Source: Anaerosacchariphilus polymeriproducens
GTDB taxonomy: Bacteria; Bacillota; Clostridia; Lachnospirales; Lachnospiraceae
DNA length: 64,000 nt
Assembly (NCBI RefSeq): GCF_003363435.1
Contig: NZ_QRCT01000019.1
Coordinates: forward strand, 62,001-126,000
Direction: 5' to 3'
Below are positions 1 to 7,442 of this stretch, piece by piece (position 1 is the first letter of the stretch; every line of letters begins with the position of its first letter). The position numbers and the translations under genes are program-made. The notes beneath the pieces are model-generated. The model was not told where the DNA came from, ran no database searches, and saw nothing but the letters and a program-made list of their open reading frames with translations.

Positions 1-67
1 AAGATATTCTCAGCAAGTCACTTTGGAAAATTACTGTGCTTCTTTCTCTAGTGATATCTATCTGCTC

Positions 68-179
68 TCACTTTCCAATATTTAACCAGCCTTTCCAATC
101 ATCTTTCTCAACCGCAGTATTAAACTCCAAATACCCAACATTGTCATCTCGGACTTCCGTTTATCGCATATACCTTCAT
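68..179 (-). pseudogene. Remnant of an NAD(P)H-dependent FMN reductase gene
   Basis: A well-placed ribosome site (AAAAGGAG) precedes an ATG at 179 that encodes MKVYAINGSPR, the typical first strand and phosphate loop of the flavodoxin-like FMN reductase family. The frame then hits TGA. Another frame continues for about 26 residues and ends at a stop at 68-70, and looks like the tail of a protein. I infer that the middle of the gene is deleted. The tail could come from an unrelated gene. Confidence 0.4.
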
Positions 180-210
180 ACCATTTTCAACTCCTTTTCC
201 TAATCAAGTC

Positions 211-500
211 TTACATCATTTTTTTCAGCCAGGCATCTATCTCAATTTTCAATTTGTCTGTATTTCTCACAAGACTTCTTGGCATCGCAAGTCCATGAAT
301 ATAAGAGGCACCTTTCTCTGCTACAACTTTATCCATGTCTCTATCATAGTATTCGTCATGGTCATAGAATGTCCAAAATGCTGATACCTTCTTACCTGTT
401 AAATTTGCATCTTGTAAGAATCTTCGAATCGGGTTTGAAATCGACTGTCCCCATACCGGACCACCGATTAAAATATTGTCATAGAGAGATAAATCTGGAA
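211..500 (-). pseudogene. Flavodoxin, 5'-truncated
   Basis: The remaining ~95 residues carry the second half of a flavodoxin fold: the LSLYDNILIGGPVWGQ strand-loop that contacts FMN, then the C-terminal strands and a terminal helix ending WLKKMM. The usual N-terminal strand and the TGNT-type phosphate loop are absent. Reading upstream on the same strand runs straight into sequence that belongs, on the other strand, to the LysR-type gene at 504-1283. A deletion therefore removed the start of this gene and its promoter. An ATG further upstream lies in the LysR-derived part and is not a real start. Confidence 0.7.
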
Positions 501-503
501 TCT

Positions 504-1283
504 TATGCTTTTTATAAATACGGAACCTTAACAAAAGTTGCCGAGGAATTTCATATCTCCCAGCCTACCATCACTCGAACAATGAAACGACTGGAAGATG
601 TATTAGGGGTTACTTTATTCAATCGCAGTGCAAACCGTATCAAATTTAATGAAGTAGGAATCCATGCCGCAAAAATGGCAGAAGAACTGCTCCAGTCTGC
701 TGAACAATATCAGAGTGGAGTTATAAACTTTGACCGACAGCTGCACACCATCAGTGCTATCTCTTGTGCGCCTGCCCCTCTTTGGAATCTAACCCCAGAA
801 TTATCAAGAAAACATCCAGGTCAGACAATTTCATCCAAACTTATTGCTGACCTGGAACAGATTGAAAGAGATTTTAGATTGCATAAATATGATATTGCGA
901 TACTCCCGTATCCTATAGATGACGAAGATTTCACCAATACAAGCTATATAGAAGAACACCTTTCAATCAATGTCCCTTTGGATCATGCATTAGCTGAGTA
1001 CAGTGAAGTTACCTCCAAACAGATCAACGGGTATAATTGTCTCCTATCACCAGAGATTGGGTTTTGGGAGAATTTTTGCAAGACAAAGTTGCCTTCTTCA
1101 AAATTTCTTGTTCAAAAAGATGACTTTTCTTTCCAGGAGCTGATAAAAGAATCAAACTTGCCATGTTTTAGTACAAATCTTGCAGAAGAACACTTTATTA
1201 ATCTAAAGAATCGAATCAATATTCCAATCACAGATGAGGATGCAAATGTTACCTTTTATTTAGTACAACACAATAAAAAATAA
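504..1283 (+). pseudogene. LysR-family transcriptional regulator, start lost
   Basis: The frame carries a LysR winged-helix HTH almost from its first residue (FYKYGTLTKVAEEFHISQPT, then TRTMKRLEDVLGVTLFNR), followed by a substrate-binding domain of about 190 residues. A complete LysR protein has about 10 to 15 residues before this point. Here they are replaced by antisense flavodoxin sequence, so no proper start codon or ribosome site remains. The frame is open to its stop at 1283. Such regulators often sit divergent to the flavodoxin or reductase they control, which fits its neighbour. It is probably not expressed from its own promoter. Confidence 0.7.
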
Positions 1284-1332
1284 AAACATTGCATTATACC
1301 TATTAGTCTTTTGTGTAATATGGATGCTGTAT

Positions 1333-1689
1333 TTAGATAGAGCACTTAATTACTATGCTCACTCCTGACTTAAATTCTACCGTGAATTGTTTCTCGTATG
1401 CTGTGACCTTTTCAACCATTCGTGTCACAAGGTATTCATCATATTCTTCTATCTGCTCCGTCTGTTCTGCAATTTTGCCATGATTGTAAGCAATTAGCCT
1501 TTCTGGAACAATATTATATGACCAACTATCTGTATACCGATCTTTATTGTGAACAACAAAACCTATAGGAAGTTTCTCTTCACGCATACCGAAACTCACT
1601 GCCATAGGAGAAACTCCTAAATAATCAGCAGCAATTTTACAAGTTATTTTTGACATCTGTCGAATTTCTTCATCACTGTATCTCGCCAC
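1333..1689 (-). CDS. Small HTH-like accessory protein of unknown function
   Basis: 118 residues with a GTG start behind GGAGGTGAG. The N-terminal part (ITCKIAADYLGVSPMAVS) resembles the helix-turn-helix of excisionase-like proteins of integrative elements. The C-terminal part (FTVEFKSGVSIVI) is a strand-rich segment of the kind found at the end of some serine recombinases. No catalytic residues are visible. It lies in an accessory region beside a toxin-antitoxin pair and an IS remnant, so it may be left from a mobile element. I do not recognise a named family. Confidence 0.55.
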   Translation of the reverse strand: MARYSDEEIRQMSKITCKIAADYLGVSPMAVSFGMREEKLPIGFVVHNKDRYTDSWSYNIVPERLIAYNHGKIAEQTEQIEEYDEYLVTRMVEKVTAYEKQFTVEFKSGVSIVIKCSI

Positions 1690-1788
1690 AAGAACTCACC
1701 TCCAATCCAATCTAAATATAAAAACAACAGACTTTCCAGCAAAATTTAAATTTACAAGAAAGTCTGTATAAACTTTAAATTAAGCGTT

Positions 1789-2784
1789 CTACATCTGTTC
1801 GAACATTTTCTGAGCATAACCCTTAATGTCATTTGTATTAATCATATTGTACTTTTCTTTAACAGCACTAAAGTAAGTTCCAATCAATTCTTTCTCAATG
1901 GTTCGGTCTGATACTGTAGTCGGCGAAAGTTCTCCTCTGGTTGACAGCCACGGAGTTTCTGAATGCGTGAATCCTACAAGAACTTTCCCACTATAGCAAC
2001 AAATATTCTTTATAACGCTATCCAAAATTGCTTTCTCATTTGAAGTGAATACCGAATCATCAAATTCATCATTTCCTTCTATTGGATCAAATCTATAATC
2101 ACGATATCTAAAATATATATCTCGATAGACAGGACCATGCACCCAGGCTTCACACTCCTCAGAAAAGAGGAATGTTTTATAAAAAGCATAATAAAATCCC
2201 TGAATATAATACAATGCTTTCTGTAATGCTAATGGTGTGATGTCTTCACATTGACTCAGCAAATACTCAATTACCAAATCAATCTTTGTCTTTGTACTCT
2301 CAGTTCTTCCAAGAAGTTTATTCACTGCTCTTTTGCTCTTCTCATAAGATGCAATAGTTTTCAGATTTCCTTTATTATTTTCCAATATTTCTGCATAATA
2401 GGCTGGAACTTCATAAAGCTTTTGCAGAGTTTCTGAATACTGCTTTGTTGGCATATCTCCATCGCAATATCGGGAAAATGTTTGTTCTCCCCAACCAAGC
2501 AAAAGGGAAAGTGGTCGTTTTCCAATTGCATATTTTTCTGGAATTGCTAAAATCACCTCAAGTGATACGATATTATTCTTTTCTCGATATGCATCATATA
2601 GCGCTTTCAAATTAAAATCATTTACCTCTGCAACATAAATTTCAGAACCGCAGTCTACACAATGTGCTTCTTTTCCAATATAAGAATATTTTTCACCTTT
2701 AATAGTGCCTTCCATTTTCTTTTCATTAATAGTAAAAGTAACATCATTTCTACATTCTTCGCAAAATACTTTTCTTTCACTCAT
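1789..2784 (-). CDS. Antitoxin with MqsA-like zinc finger, HTH and Panacea (SocA/DUF4065) domain
   Basis: 331 residues, starting at the ATG that follows AAAGGAGG at the right distance. Residues ~5-50 hold two CxxC pairs (CEEC and CVDC), as in the zinc-binding half of MqsA antitoxins. Residues ~75-140 look like an Xre-type HTH. Residues ~165-330 are a Panacea/SocA-like domain (ALQKALYYIQGFYYAFY, then WVHGPVYRDIYFRYR). Panacea domains are known as antitoxin modules that pair with many different toxins. The gene lies 26 bp after a MqsR-like gene on the same strand, so the toxin is transcribed first. It probably neutralises that toxin and represses the operon. Confidence 0.8.
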   Translation of the reverse strand: MSERKVFCEECRNDVTFTINEKKMEGTIKGEKYSYIGKEAHCVDCGSEIYVAEVNDFNLKALYDAYREKNNIVSLEVILAIPEKYAIGKRPLSLLLGWGEQTFSRYCDGDMPTKQYSETLQKLYEVPAYYAEILENNKGNLKTIASYEKSKRAVNKLLGRTESTKTKIDLVIEYLLSQCEDITPLALQKALYYIQGFYYAFYKTFLFSEECEAWVHGPVYRDIYFRYRDYRFDPIEGNDEFDDSVFTSNEKAILDSVIKNICCYSGKVLVGFTHSETPWLSTRGELSPTTVSDRTIEKELIGTYFSAVKEKYNMINTNDIKGYAQKMFEQM

Positions 2785-2810
2785 AACAATGCCTCCTTTC
2801 AATTTCCGAC

Positions 2811-3221
2811 TTACCTAAATAGGTAATCAATCGGCTTGTTTGGTTTATGAAAAGATATTACAACTGTACGACTTCCGTTAAACATATCTATCACGTTAAA
2901 TTTGGTATAAATATCTACTGTTTCTTCTTCTCCGTCCGCATTAAACAATTGAACCTGTGGCACAAAAACATAAAGAACTTCATATTCAAAACCAATTTTC
3001 GTATTCTGCAAGGTATGACAAAAATCTTCTGTTCTGAGCTGTAGTAAAATTGATTTTTGTTTATCACTTCGAATATTATATTCATTAATAAAGTCTATAT
3101 TTTCCTTTCTGTTTTCGTTTAGTACAATCGTATATTTATTATTTACCACACAATCTTTTATTTTATCAAGAATAGCATCTATCTGCTCTCTTGTATAGTT
3201 CTGATTATAGTACGGATTCAT
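2811..3221 (-). CDS. MqsR-like toxin, putative mRNA interferase
   Basis: 136 residues with an ATG behind AGAGGTGATGC. The middle and end (SILLQLRTEDFCHTLQNT, then TKFNVIDMF and TVVISFHKPNKP) follow the strand order of MqsR/RelE-fold mRNA interferases; MqsR of E. coli has the similar pieces LSESDFYKSM and VLIVSFKEK. This is a weak, remembered similarity, not an alignment. The position just upstream of an antitoxin with an MqsA-like zinc finger supports the call. It is longer than E. coli MqsR (98 residues), with about 40 extra N-terminal residues. Alternatively it is an unrelated Panacea-paired toxin. Confidence 0.6.
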   Translation of the reverse strand: MNPYYNQNYTREQIDAILDKIKDCVVNNKYTIVLNENRKENIDFINEYNIRSDKQKSILLQLRTEDFCHTLQNTKIGFEYEVLYVFVPQVQLFNADGEEETVDIYTKFNVIDMFNGSRTVVISFHKPNKPIDYLFR

Positions 3222-3275
3222 TGCATCACCTCTTTGTAATACAATGATACTTTATTATATGCCATTTGTCAAGAT

Positions 3276-3879
3276 TTATGCATCAATTAGTACATTAGTT
3301 ACAATTATGGAGCCCTTATCATTTCGATTTGATAACAGATTAAAAAGTATCTCACATCCAGCTTTATCAAATGATACATAGCCTAATTCATCAAGAATCA
3401 CTAAATCATATTTCTCAAATTTCTTTTTATAACTATTTAGCTGATTAAGACTCATTGCTTCCTTTAACTCAATCATAAGATTAGTCTCTGATATAAAAAG
3501 AACACTTAAACCTTTCATACAGGCTTTTATTCCTAATCCAATAGAATAGTGAGTTTTGCCTGATCTAGGACTTCCAATCAGAATAATATTTTCTTTATCT
3601 TCAATAAATTTTAAACAGCTTAGTTCCTCAAATTTATGTATTAAATCGCGGTTATATCCCTCCATATTAAAGTCTTCTATGTATTTTTATAAGGGAATCT
3701 TGCAGCACGTAAACGATTCTTTACTCCGTTTTCTCTTCTTAATAATAGTTCGTTCTCTAACAGATTCTTTAGAATTCCTCATAACTCATTTTTGTGTGGT
3801 TCGTCTCATCTAATAACATCTGATAGTTTGTTTTTATATTGGGTAATTTTAATTCATATGCCATTTCTGTAATTGTCAT
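3276..3879 (-). pseudogene. istB: istB, IS21-family ATPase helper, frameshifted and truncated
   Basis: IstB is the DnaC-like AAA+ ATPase that assists the IS21 transposase. The ATG at 3879 begins MTITEMAYELKLPNIKTNYQ, a normal IstB N-terminus. The frame stops after about 36 residues, continues in a second frame (KNLLENELLLRRENGVKNRL), then in a third frame that carries Walker A (GSPRSGKTHYS) and Walker B (YDLVILDELGY). The protein ends after IIVTNVLIDA, before the sensor and C-terminal helices. At least two frameshifts and a 3' truncation are visible. Confidence 0.8.
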
Positions 3880-4175
3880 TGATGACCTCCTCTAAGACAG
3901 ATATCATTATATTTACTGGTCTGGCTCCTTGTTATTGTTCCTAATGCTATCTTATCTTTCATTTTTTGAAATTTAATAATTTTACTATCTTTCAAAGTAT
4001 AGGATTTTAATATTTCTAATAATTCCTCAAGATTTCTCTCTTTATTTTTTTGAATTAGCTCTATAAATTCCTTAGGATTTTTGCTAAAATAAGTGTCATA
4101 GATGGATTTTAGCTGTGGTGAGCGTTTTAAAGCTAAGGAGTTTCGTAAGGCTCCTGACTTTTTGGTGAATGTATT
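3876..4175 (-). pseudogene. istA: istA, C-terminal fragment of the IS21-family transposase
   Basis: About 100 codons of the transposase C-terminus remain (RNSLALKRSPQLKSIYDTYF through the stop). The DDE catalytic core and N-terminal HTH are missing. Its stop TGA overlaps the ATG of istB, the usual translational coupling in IS21 elements. The apparent upstream residues (MSKQLHFLHYLNT) are translations of the IS terminal repeats, which shows that a deletion joined the terminus to the end of istA. Confidence 0.7.
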
Positions 4176-4315
4176 TAAGTAATGTAAAAAATGCAACTGT
4201 TTTGACAAGATGAATGTAAAAAGTACAATAACTTTAGGCAGGGAAAATCTTTACTGCCATATATAGAGAAAAAGCGAATGTGAAAAGTATATTCATTTTG
4301 TATTTAAAAGTGGTT

Positions 4316-4582
4316 TTAGTGTTTGAAAATTATTTTTTCCATTCCGTTTCCCATACTTTCATTTGGACATTCAGAAAAACCAAGGTTGCTATAAAACTTT
4401 TCTAAGCCAACGGATGATCTTAAATCAATTGCAACTTTCCATCCTTCTTTCATCGTGGACTGAATATATTTCTCGGAAAAATGATATAACATAGTCCCTA
4501 TCAATTTTCCCCTGTAGTTAGAATCAACAACAAACTCCTTTAAAAGCCAATGCATGCCAAAATCTCCAAGTAAATTAATCAT
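4316..4582 (-). CDS. GNAT-family N-acetyltransferase, probably 5'-truncated
   Basis: The 88 residues contain the acetyl-CoA loop of GNAT proteins (VVDSNYRGKLIGTMLY, fitting RxxGxG/A-type motif A) and the C-terminal strand with LEKFYSNLGF. The same frame stays open upstream of this ATG for about 25 codons (FVLRQEEKPIAMINLL), with typical GNAT beta-strand content, then meets a stop. The gene has therefore probably lost its N-terminus, and the upstream part overlaps the end of the P-loop gene in a different frame. The substrate cannot be told. Confidence 0.6.
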   Translation of the reverse strand: MINLLGDFGMHWLLKEFVVDSNYRGKLIGTMLYHFSEKYIQSTMKEGWKVAIDLRSSVGLEKFYSNLGFSECPNESMGNGMEKIIFKH

Positions 4583-5247
4583 CGCAATAGGCTTTTCCTC
4601 TTGTCTAAGTACAAAAGATTTTGTGGTATTATAAGGGATGTCTGTATTTGTTCAATCGTAGGGCAACACCAGCATGCGGATTGAAATAAGTTCATAAACT
4701 CCTCAGCTGTAATTACTTCACTTAAAATCAAAGCATCCAATCCTTTAGCTTTAAGTATACCCATTTCCCTTATTTGACGTTCTTCAAGACATGTAATATA
4801 TCCTTCATAACCCGATAATGCTTGATTTTTACCATATCCTTGATTTACATGATAGTCAATGACTGCATCTAGCCAGTCATTGCCACGTTCTTTTTTAACC
4901 TTTTCTATAGTTTTTTTCTCATCTTCCTGTTCTATGTATAAAATCAAAGGATTCATTGGTCTGATAATCTCTGCAATTTCAAATATATATTTACGTGATT
5001 CTTCTTGGTCCATCCCAAAACGTATCATTGTTTCACACATAGGATTCTGAAGAAAAATACAATTAAACACATATGTTGTATCTCCATCAGCATTTACAAC
5101 AAACTCTCGCCATTTATTTAATATCTGATCTCGTTCTGTTTCAAAATTAGGGAAATCATAATTATCATAATCAGCAGGATGATTTGGCATCCCTTCATCT
5201 ACACATACAACTTTTTTGCCCCTTTTACATAATTGTTCTGCAATCAT
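4579..5247 (-). CDS. P-loop nucleotide kinase-like protein lacking its Walker A loop
   Basis: 222 residues. The frame upstream of the ATG reads GCTTAK, the end of a degraded GxxGxGKST loop, and then a TAG, so the N-terminal ~15 residues with the phosphate-binding loop are gone. The rest (KRGKKVVCVDEGMPNHPAD, IIRPMNPLILYIEQED, GNDWLDAVIDYH) looks like AAA_18-type small-molecule kinases of Clostridia. The last ~25 residues (after MNLFQSACWCC) overlap the GNAT frame and may not be original. Probably a non-functional remnant, although its reading frame is open. Confidence 0.5.
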   Translation of the reverse strand: MIAEQLCKRGKKVVCVDEGMPNHPADYDNYDFPNFETERDQILNKWREFVVNADGDTTYVFNCIFLQNPMCETMIRFGMDQEESRKYIFEIAEIIRPMNPLILYIEQEDEKKTIEKVKKERGNDWLDAVIDYHVNQGYGKNQALSGYEGYITCLEERQIREMGILKAKGLDALILSEVITAEEFMNLFQSACWCCPTIEQIQTSLIIPQNLLYLDKRKSLLR

Positions 5248-5449
5248 TTTAGCCGTAGTACATCCCTATAAACTATAAAATTACGTTTCTCAATAACATA
5301 AGGAATACACCATTTTCTCTAAATTCCCCTCTCTTTTGCCAAAATGTTCATTTTCCTTCCCCCACCTCAGTAAGAGTAAATATATTTTACTCCAGCCAAC
5401 TGTAAAAGCACACCTACATCTCCTGCTCAAATCCCCTCAAACCTTTGAT

Positions 5450-6901
5450 TTACTGGGCTTTCCTCTCCATCAAACATACTGTCTCCACATGCACCGTCCC
5501 CGGAAACATATCCACAGCAACCGCCTTTTCCACCCAATACCCCCGAGACAGCAAAACCTCCAAGTCTCTAACCAGGCTCGTCGGCTTGCAGGAAATGTAT
5601 ACCATTTTATCCACGCCAAAATCAATAATCTTTTCCAAAGCCTTCGGATGAATCCCATCTCTTGGAGGATCAAGTACGATAAAATCGGGCTTGTCCTCAA
5701 TGCTGTCAATAACCTTCAAAACATCGCCTGCAATGAATTCACAGTTATGTAGGCCATTCAATTTTGCATTTTCTTTCGCAGCTTCCACTGCTTCTTCCAC
5801 AATCTCCACGCCGACTACTTTCCGGGCAACCGGAGCAAGAATTTGAGCGATAGTACCTGTTCCACTATATAAATCAAAAATAACTTTATCAGGCTCACTA
5901 GCGGAATCACTTAGATTTCCTACATAATCACGTGCAGTTTCATACAAAAGCTCCGCTCCTGAAGAATTTGTCTGAAAAAATGAAAACGGAGAAATTTTGA
6001 ATTTTAATCCCAATAATTCCTCGTAAAAATAATCCTGGCCATAAAGTAAGTTCGTTTTGTCACTTTGCACTACATCTGCAAGACTGTCATTTAAAGTATT
6101 TAATATTCCGACAATTTCCCCATTTAAAGAAAGTCTTAATAAAGTATCAACAAGTTCAGATAAATCTATTGTCTCCTGCGTCGTTGTAACCAAAACGACT
6201 AAAATTTCTCCGGTCTTTTCACCTCGGCGTACTAATAAATGTCGCAGATAACCTATATGCTGCATCTTGTGATAAAAATCAATGTTTCGCTCCTTGAAAA
6301 ATTCTAGAACACAATTTAAAATTTTGCGGTAATCTTGATCTACAATCTGGCAGTCTGATACTGTTACGATATCGTGAAAACTTCCTCGCTTATGCATTCC
6401 CAATGCTAATGGACCATCTTTGATTTCATCACCAAATGAAAATTCCATTTTATTTCGATATGCAAATTGCTTCGGACTTCCTTTAATTCCTTCAAACAGA
6501 TACGCTTGCGTTCCTGTGTCATTCATTAACACTTGATCCAAGAGTTCTTTTACTTGATTCTCTTTTAACCTCAATTGCTCCTCATAGCTTAGATTTTGAT
6601 AAGTGCAGCCACCACATTGTCCAAAATGCTGACAGGGCACTTCATCTAGTTCGATAGGTGATTTTTCCAGAACTTCAAGAAGTCTTCCCTGAGCATTTCC
6701 TTTACGGATTTTATTGACTGAAAAACGGACTTTTTGTCCAGGGATACCATTTTTCACTACAATTTTATGAATTTTCTTTATTATTTCTTTCCCATCTGTT
6801 TTCTGATCTGGATTCGTAACCTCTTCTTCAATGGTAATAATTCCTTTGTTAGGAAAAATAATCTTTTCTATTATTCCATCATATATCTGTCCTTTTTTCA
6901 T
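5450..6901 (-). CDS. rlmD: 23S rRNA (uracil-5-)-methyltransferase, RlmD/RumA type
   Basis: 483 residues, starting at the ATG behind GGAGGATGTA; a longer frame upstream lacks a ribosome site. The TRAM RNA-binding domain is at residues ~1-75. An iron-sulfur cluster site follows (CQHFGQCGGC), then the Rossmann methyltransferase with FDLYSGTGTIAQILA for SAM, LDPPRDG, and the catalytic cysteine in VYISCKPTSLVRD. The family makes m5U in 23S rRNA with SAM; which of the two RlmC/RlmD positions it modifies is not readable from sequence. It stands alone here, transcribed away from pcrA's neighbourhood. Confidence 0.9.
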   Translation of the reverse strand: MKKGQIYDGIIEKIIFPNKGIITIEEEVTNPDQKTDGKEIIKKIHKIVVKNGIPGQKVRFSVNKIRKGNAQGRLLEVLEKSPIELDEVPCQHFGQCGGCTYQNLSYEEQLRLKENQVKELLDQVLMNDTGTQAYLFEGIKGSPKQFAYRNKMEFSFGDEIKDGPLALGMHKRGSFHDIVTVSDCQIVDQDYRKILNCVLEFFKERNIDFYHKMQHIGYLRHLLVRRGEKTGEILVVLVTTTQETIDLSELVDTLLRLSLNGEIVGILNTLNDSLADVVQSDKTNLLYGQDYFYEELLGLKFKISPFSFFQTNSSGAELLYETARDYVGNLSDSASEPDKVIFDLYSGTGTIAQILAPVARKVVGVEIVEEAVEAAKENAKLNGLHNCEFIAGDVLKVIDSIEDKPDFIVLDPPRDGIHPKALEKIIDFGVDKMVYISCKPTSLVRDLEVLLSRGYWVEKAVAVDMFPGTVHVETVCLMERKAQ

Positions 6902-7005
6902 TACATCCTCCGCAACTTCATAATTTAATAAATTACTATTTATTTTATCTAGTAAATTTTTATAATATATCAATTTAACACTCTATCATCTGTAAAGTAA
7001 AAATA

Positions 7006-7053
7006 GGCTGTTGCAAACTGCTTATGACTGACTCAAGCAATTTAGCAACGGCC
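7006..7053 (-). terminator. Rho-independent terminator after the small membrane protein gene
   Basis: On the minus strand GGCcGTTGC pairs with GCAACaGCC around a long inner stem, followed by TATTTTTAC. It lies 30 bp after the stop of the gene at 7083-7331 and ahead of rlmD. Confidence 0.7.
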
Positions 7054-7082
7054 TCACTGAATACATTTCTATTTTATTCTAG

Positions 7083-7331
7083 TTATAGTTCTTCATCATC
7101 TTCATCTTCAAAAAAATCTTCATCAAAGTCTTCATCAAAATCATCTTCGAAATCTTCTAAATAATCAGGAGTAAAGAAACGATATACTCCGTATGCAATT
7201 GCTGCAACAGCTGCAACGGCTCCAATAATTGCCAATACCCAAAGGATGGTATTATTTCTTTTTTCTTCCTCTTTTTTTTGTAATAATTCACTTAACTTCG
7301 ATGCACTGATTAAATCTTCCAGTTTGCCCAT
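7083..7331 (-). CDS. Small single-pass membrane protein with acidic tail
   Basis: 82 residues; the ATG at 7331 is preceded by AAAGGAGTG, and longer starts upstream lack a ribosome site. Residues 1-26 are charged (KLSELLQKKEEEKRN), residues ~27-49 form one membrane helix (ILWVLAIIGAVAAVAAIAYG), and the last ~25 residues are almost only Asp, Glu and Phe in DFDEDF-type repeats. The gene lies ~110 bp after pcrA on the same strand. The function is unknown. The acidic tail is probably cytosolic or binds cations, but nothing here proves it. Confidence 0.75.
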   Translation of the reverse strand: MGKLEDLISASKLSELLQKKEEEKRNNTILWVLAIIGAVAAVAAIAYGVYRFFTPDYLEDFEDDFDEDFDEDFFEDEDDEEL

Positions 7332-7442
7332 AATGCACACACTCCTTTCAAAGTATTTACAATTCTTGATTGTATCTATATTGTTCTTATTATAACACCA
7401 TCTAATTCTTTTTACTATAAATTTTTTCATAAAAAATTGTAT

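Larger units (their letters stand above)
3276..4300 (-). mobile_element. Decayed IS21-family insertion sequence
   Basis: The stretch contains an istB-like gene broken by frameshifts and cut short at its 3' end, and only the last ~100 codons of istA. The end at about 4180-4300 has three imperfect direct copies of a motif like GAATGTAAAAAGTAC (starting near 4180, 4212 and 4276), like the repeated terminal sites of IS21-type elements. The terminal repeats lie almost next to the istA 3' part, so most of istA is deleted. The element cannot transpose on its own. Confidence 0.7.

Noticed and set aside
279-503. A long N-terminal extension of the LysR frame from an ATG at 279
   Set aside because: It is antisense flavodoxin sequence with no ribosome site, so it does not belong to the regulator.
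5336-5752. Open frames on the plus strand over the rlmD 3' end
   Set aside because: They are shadows of the rlmD coding frame.
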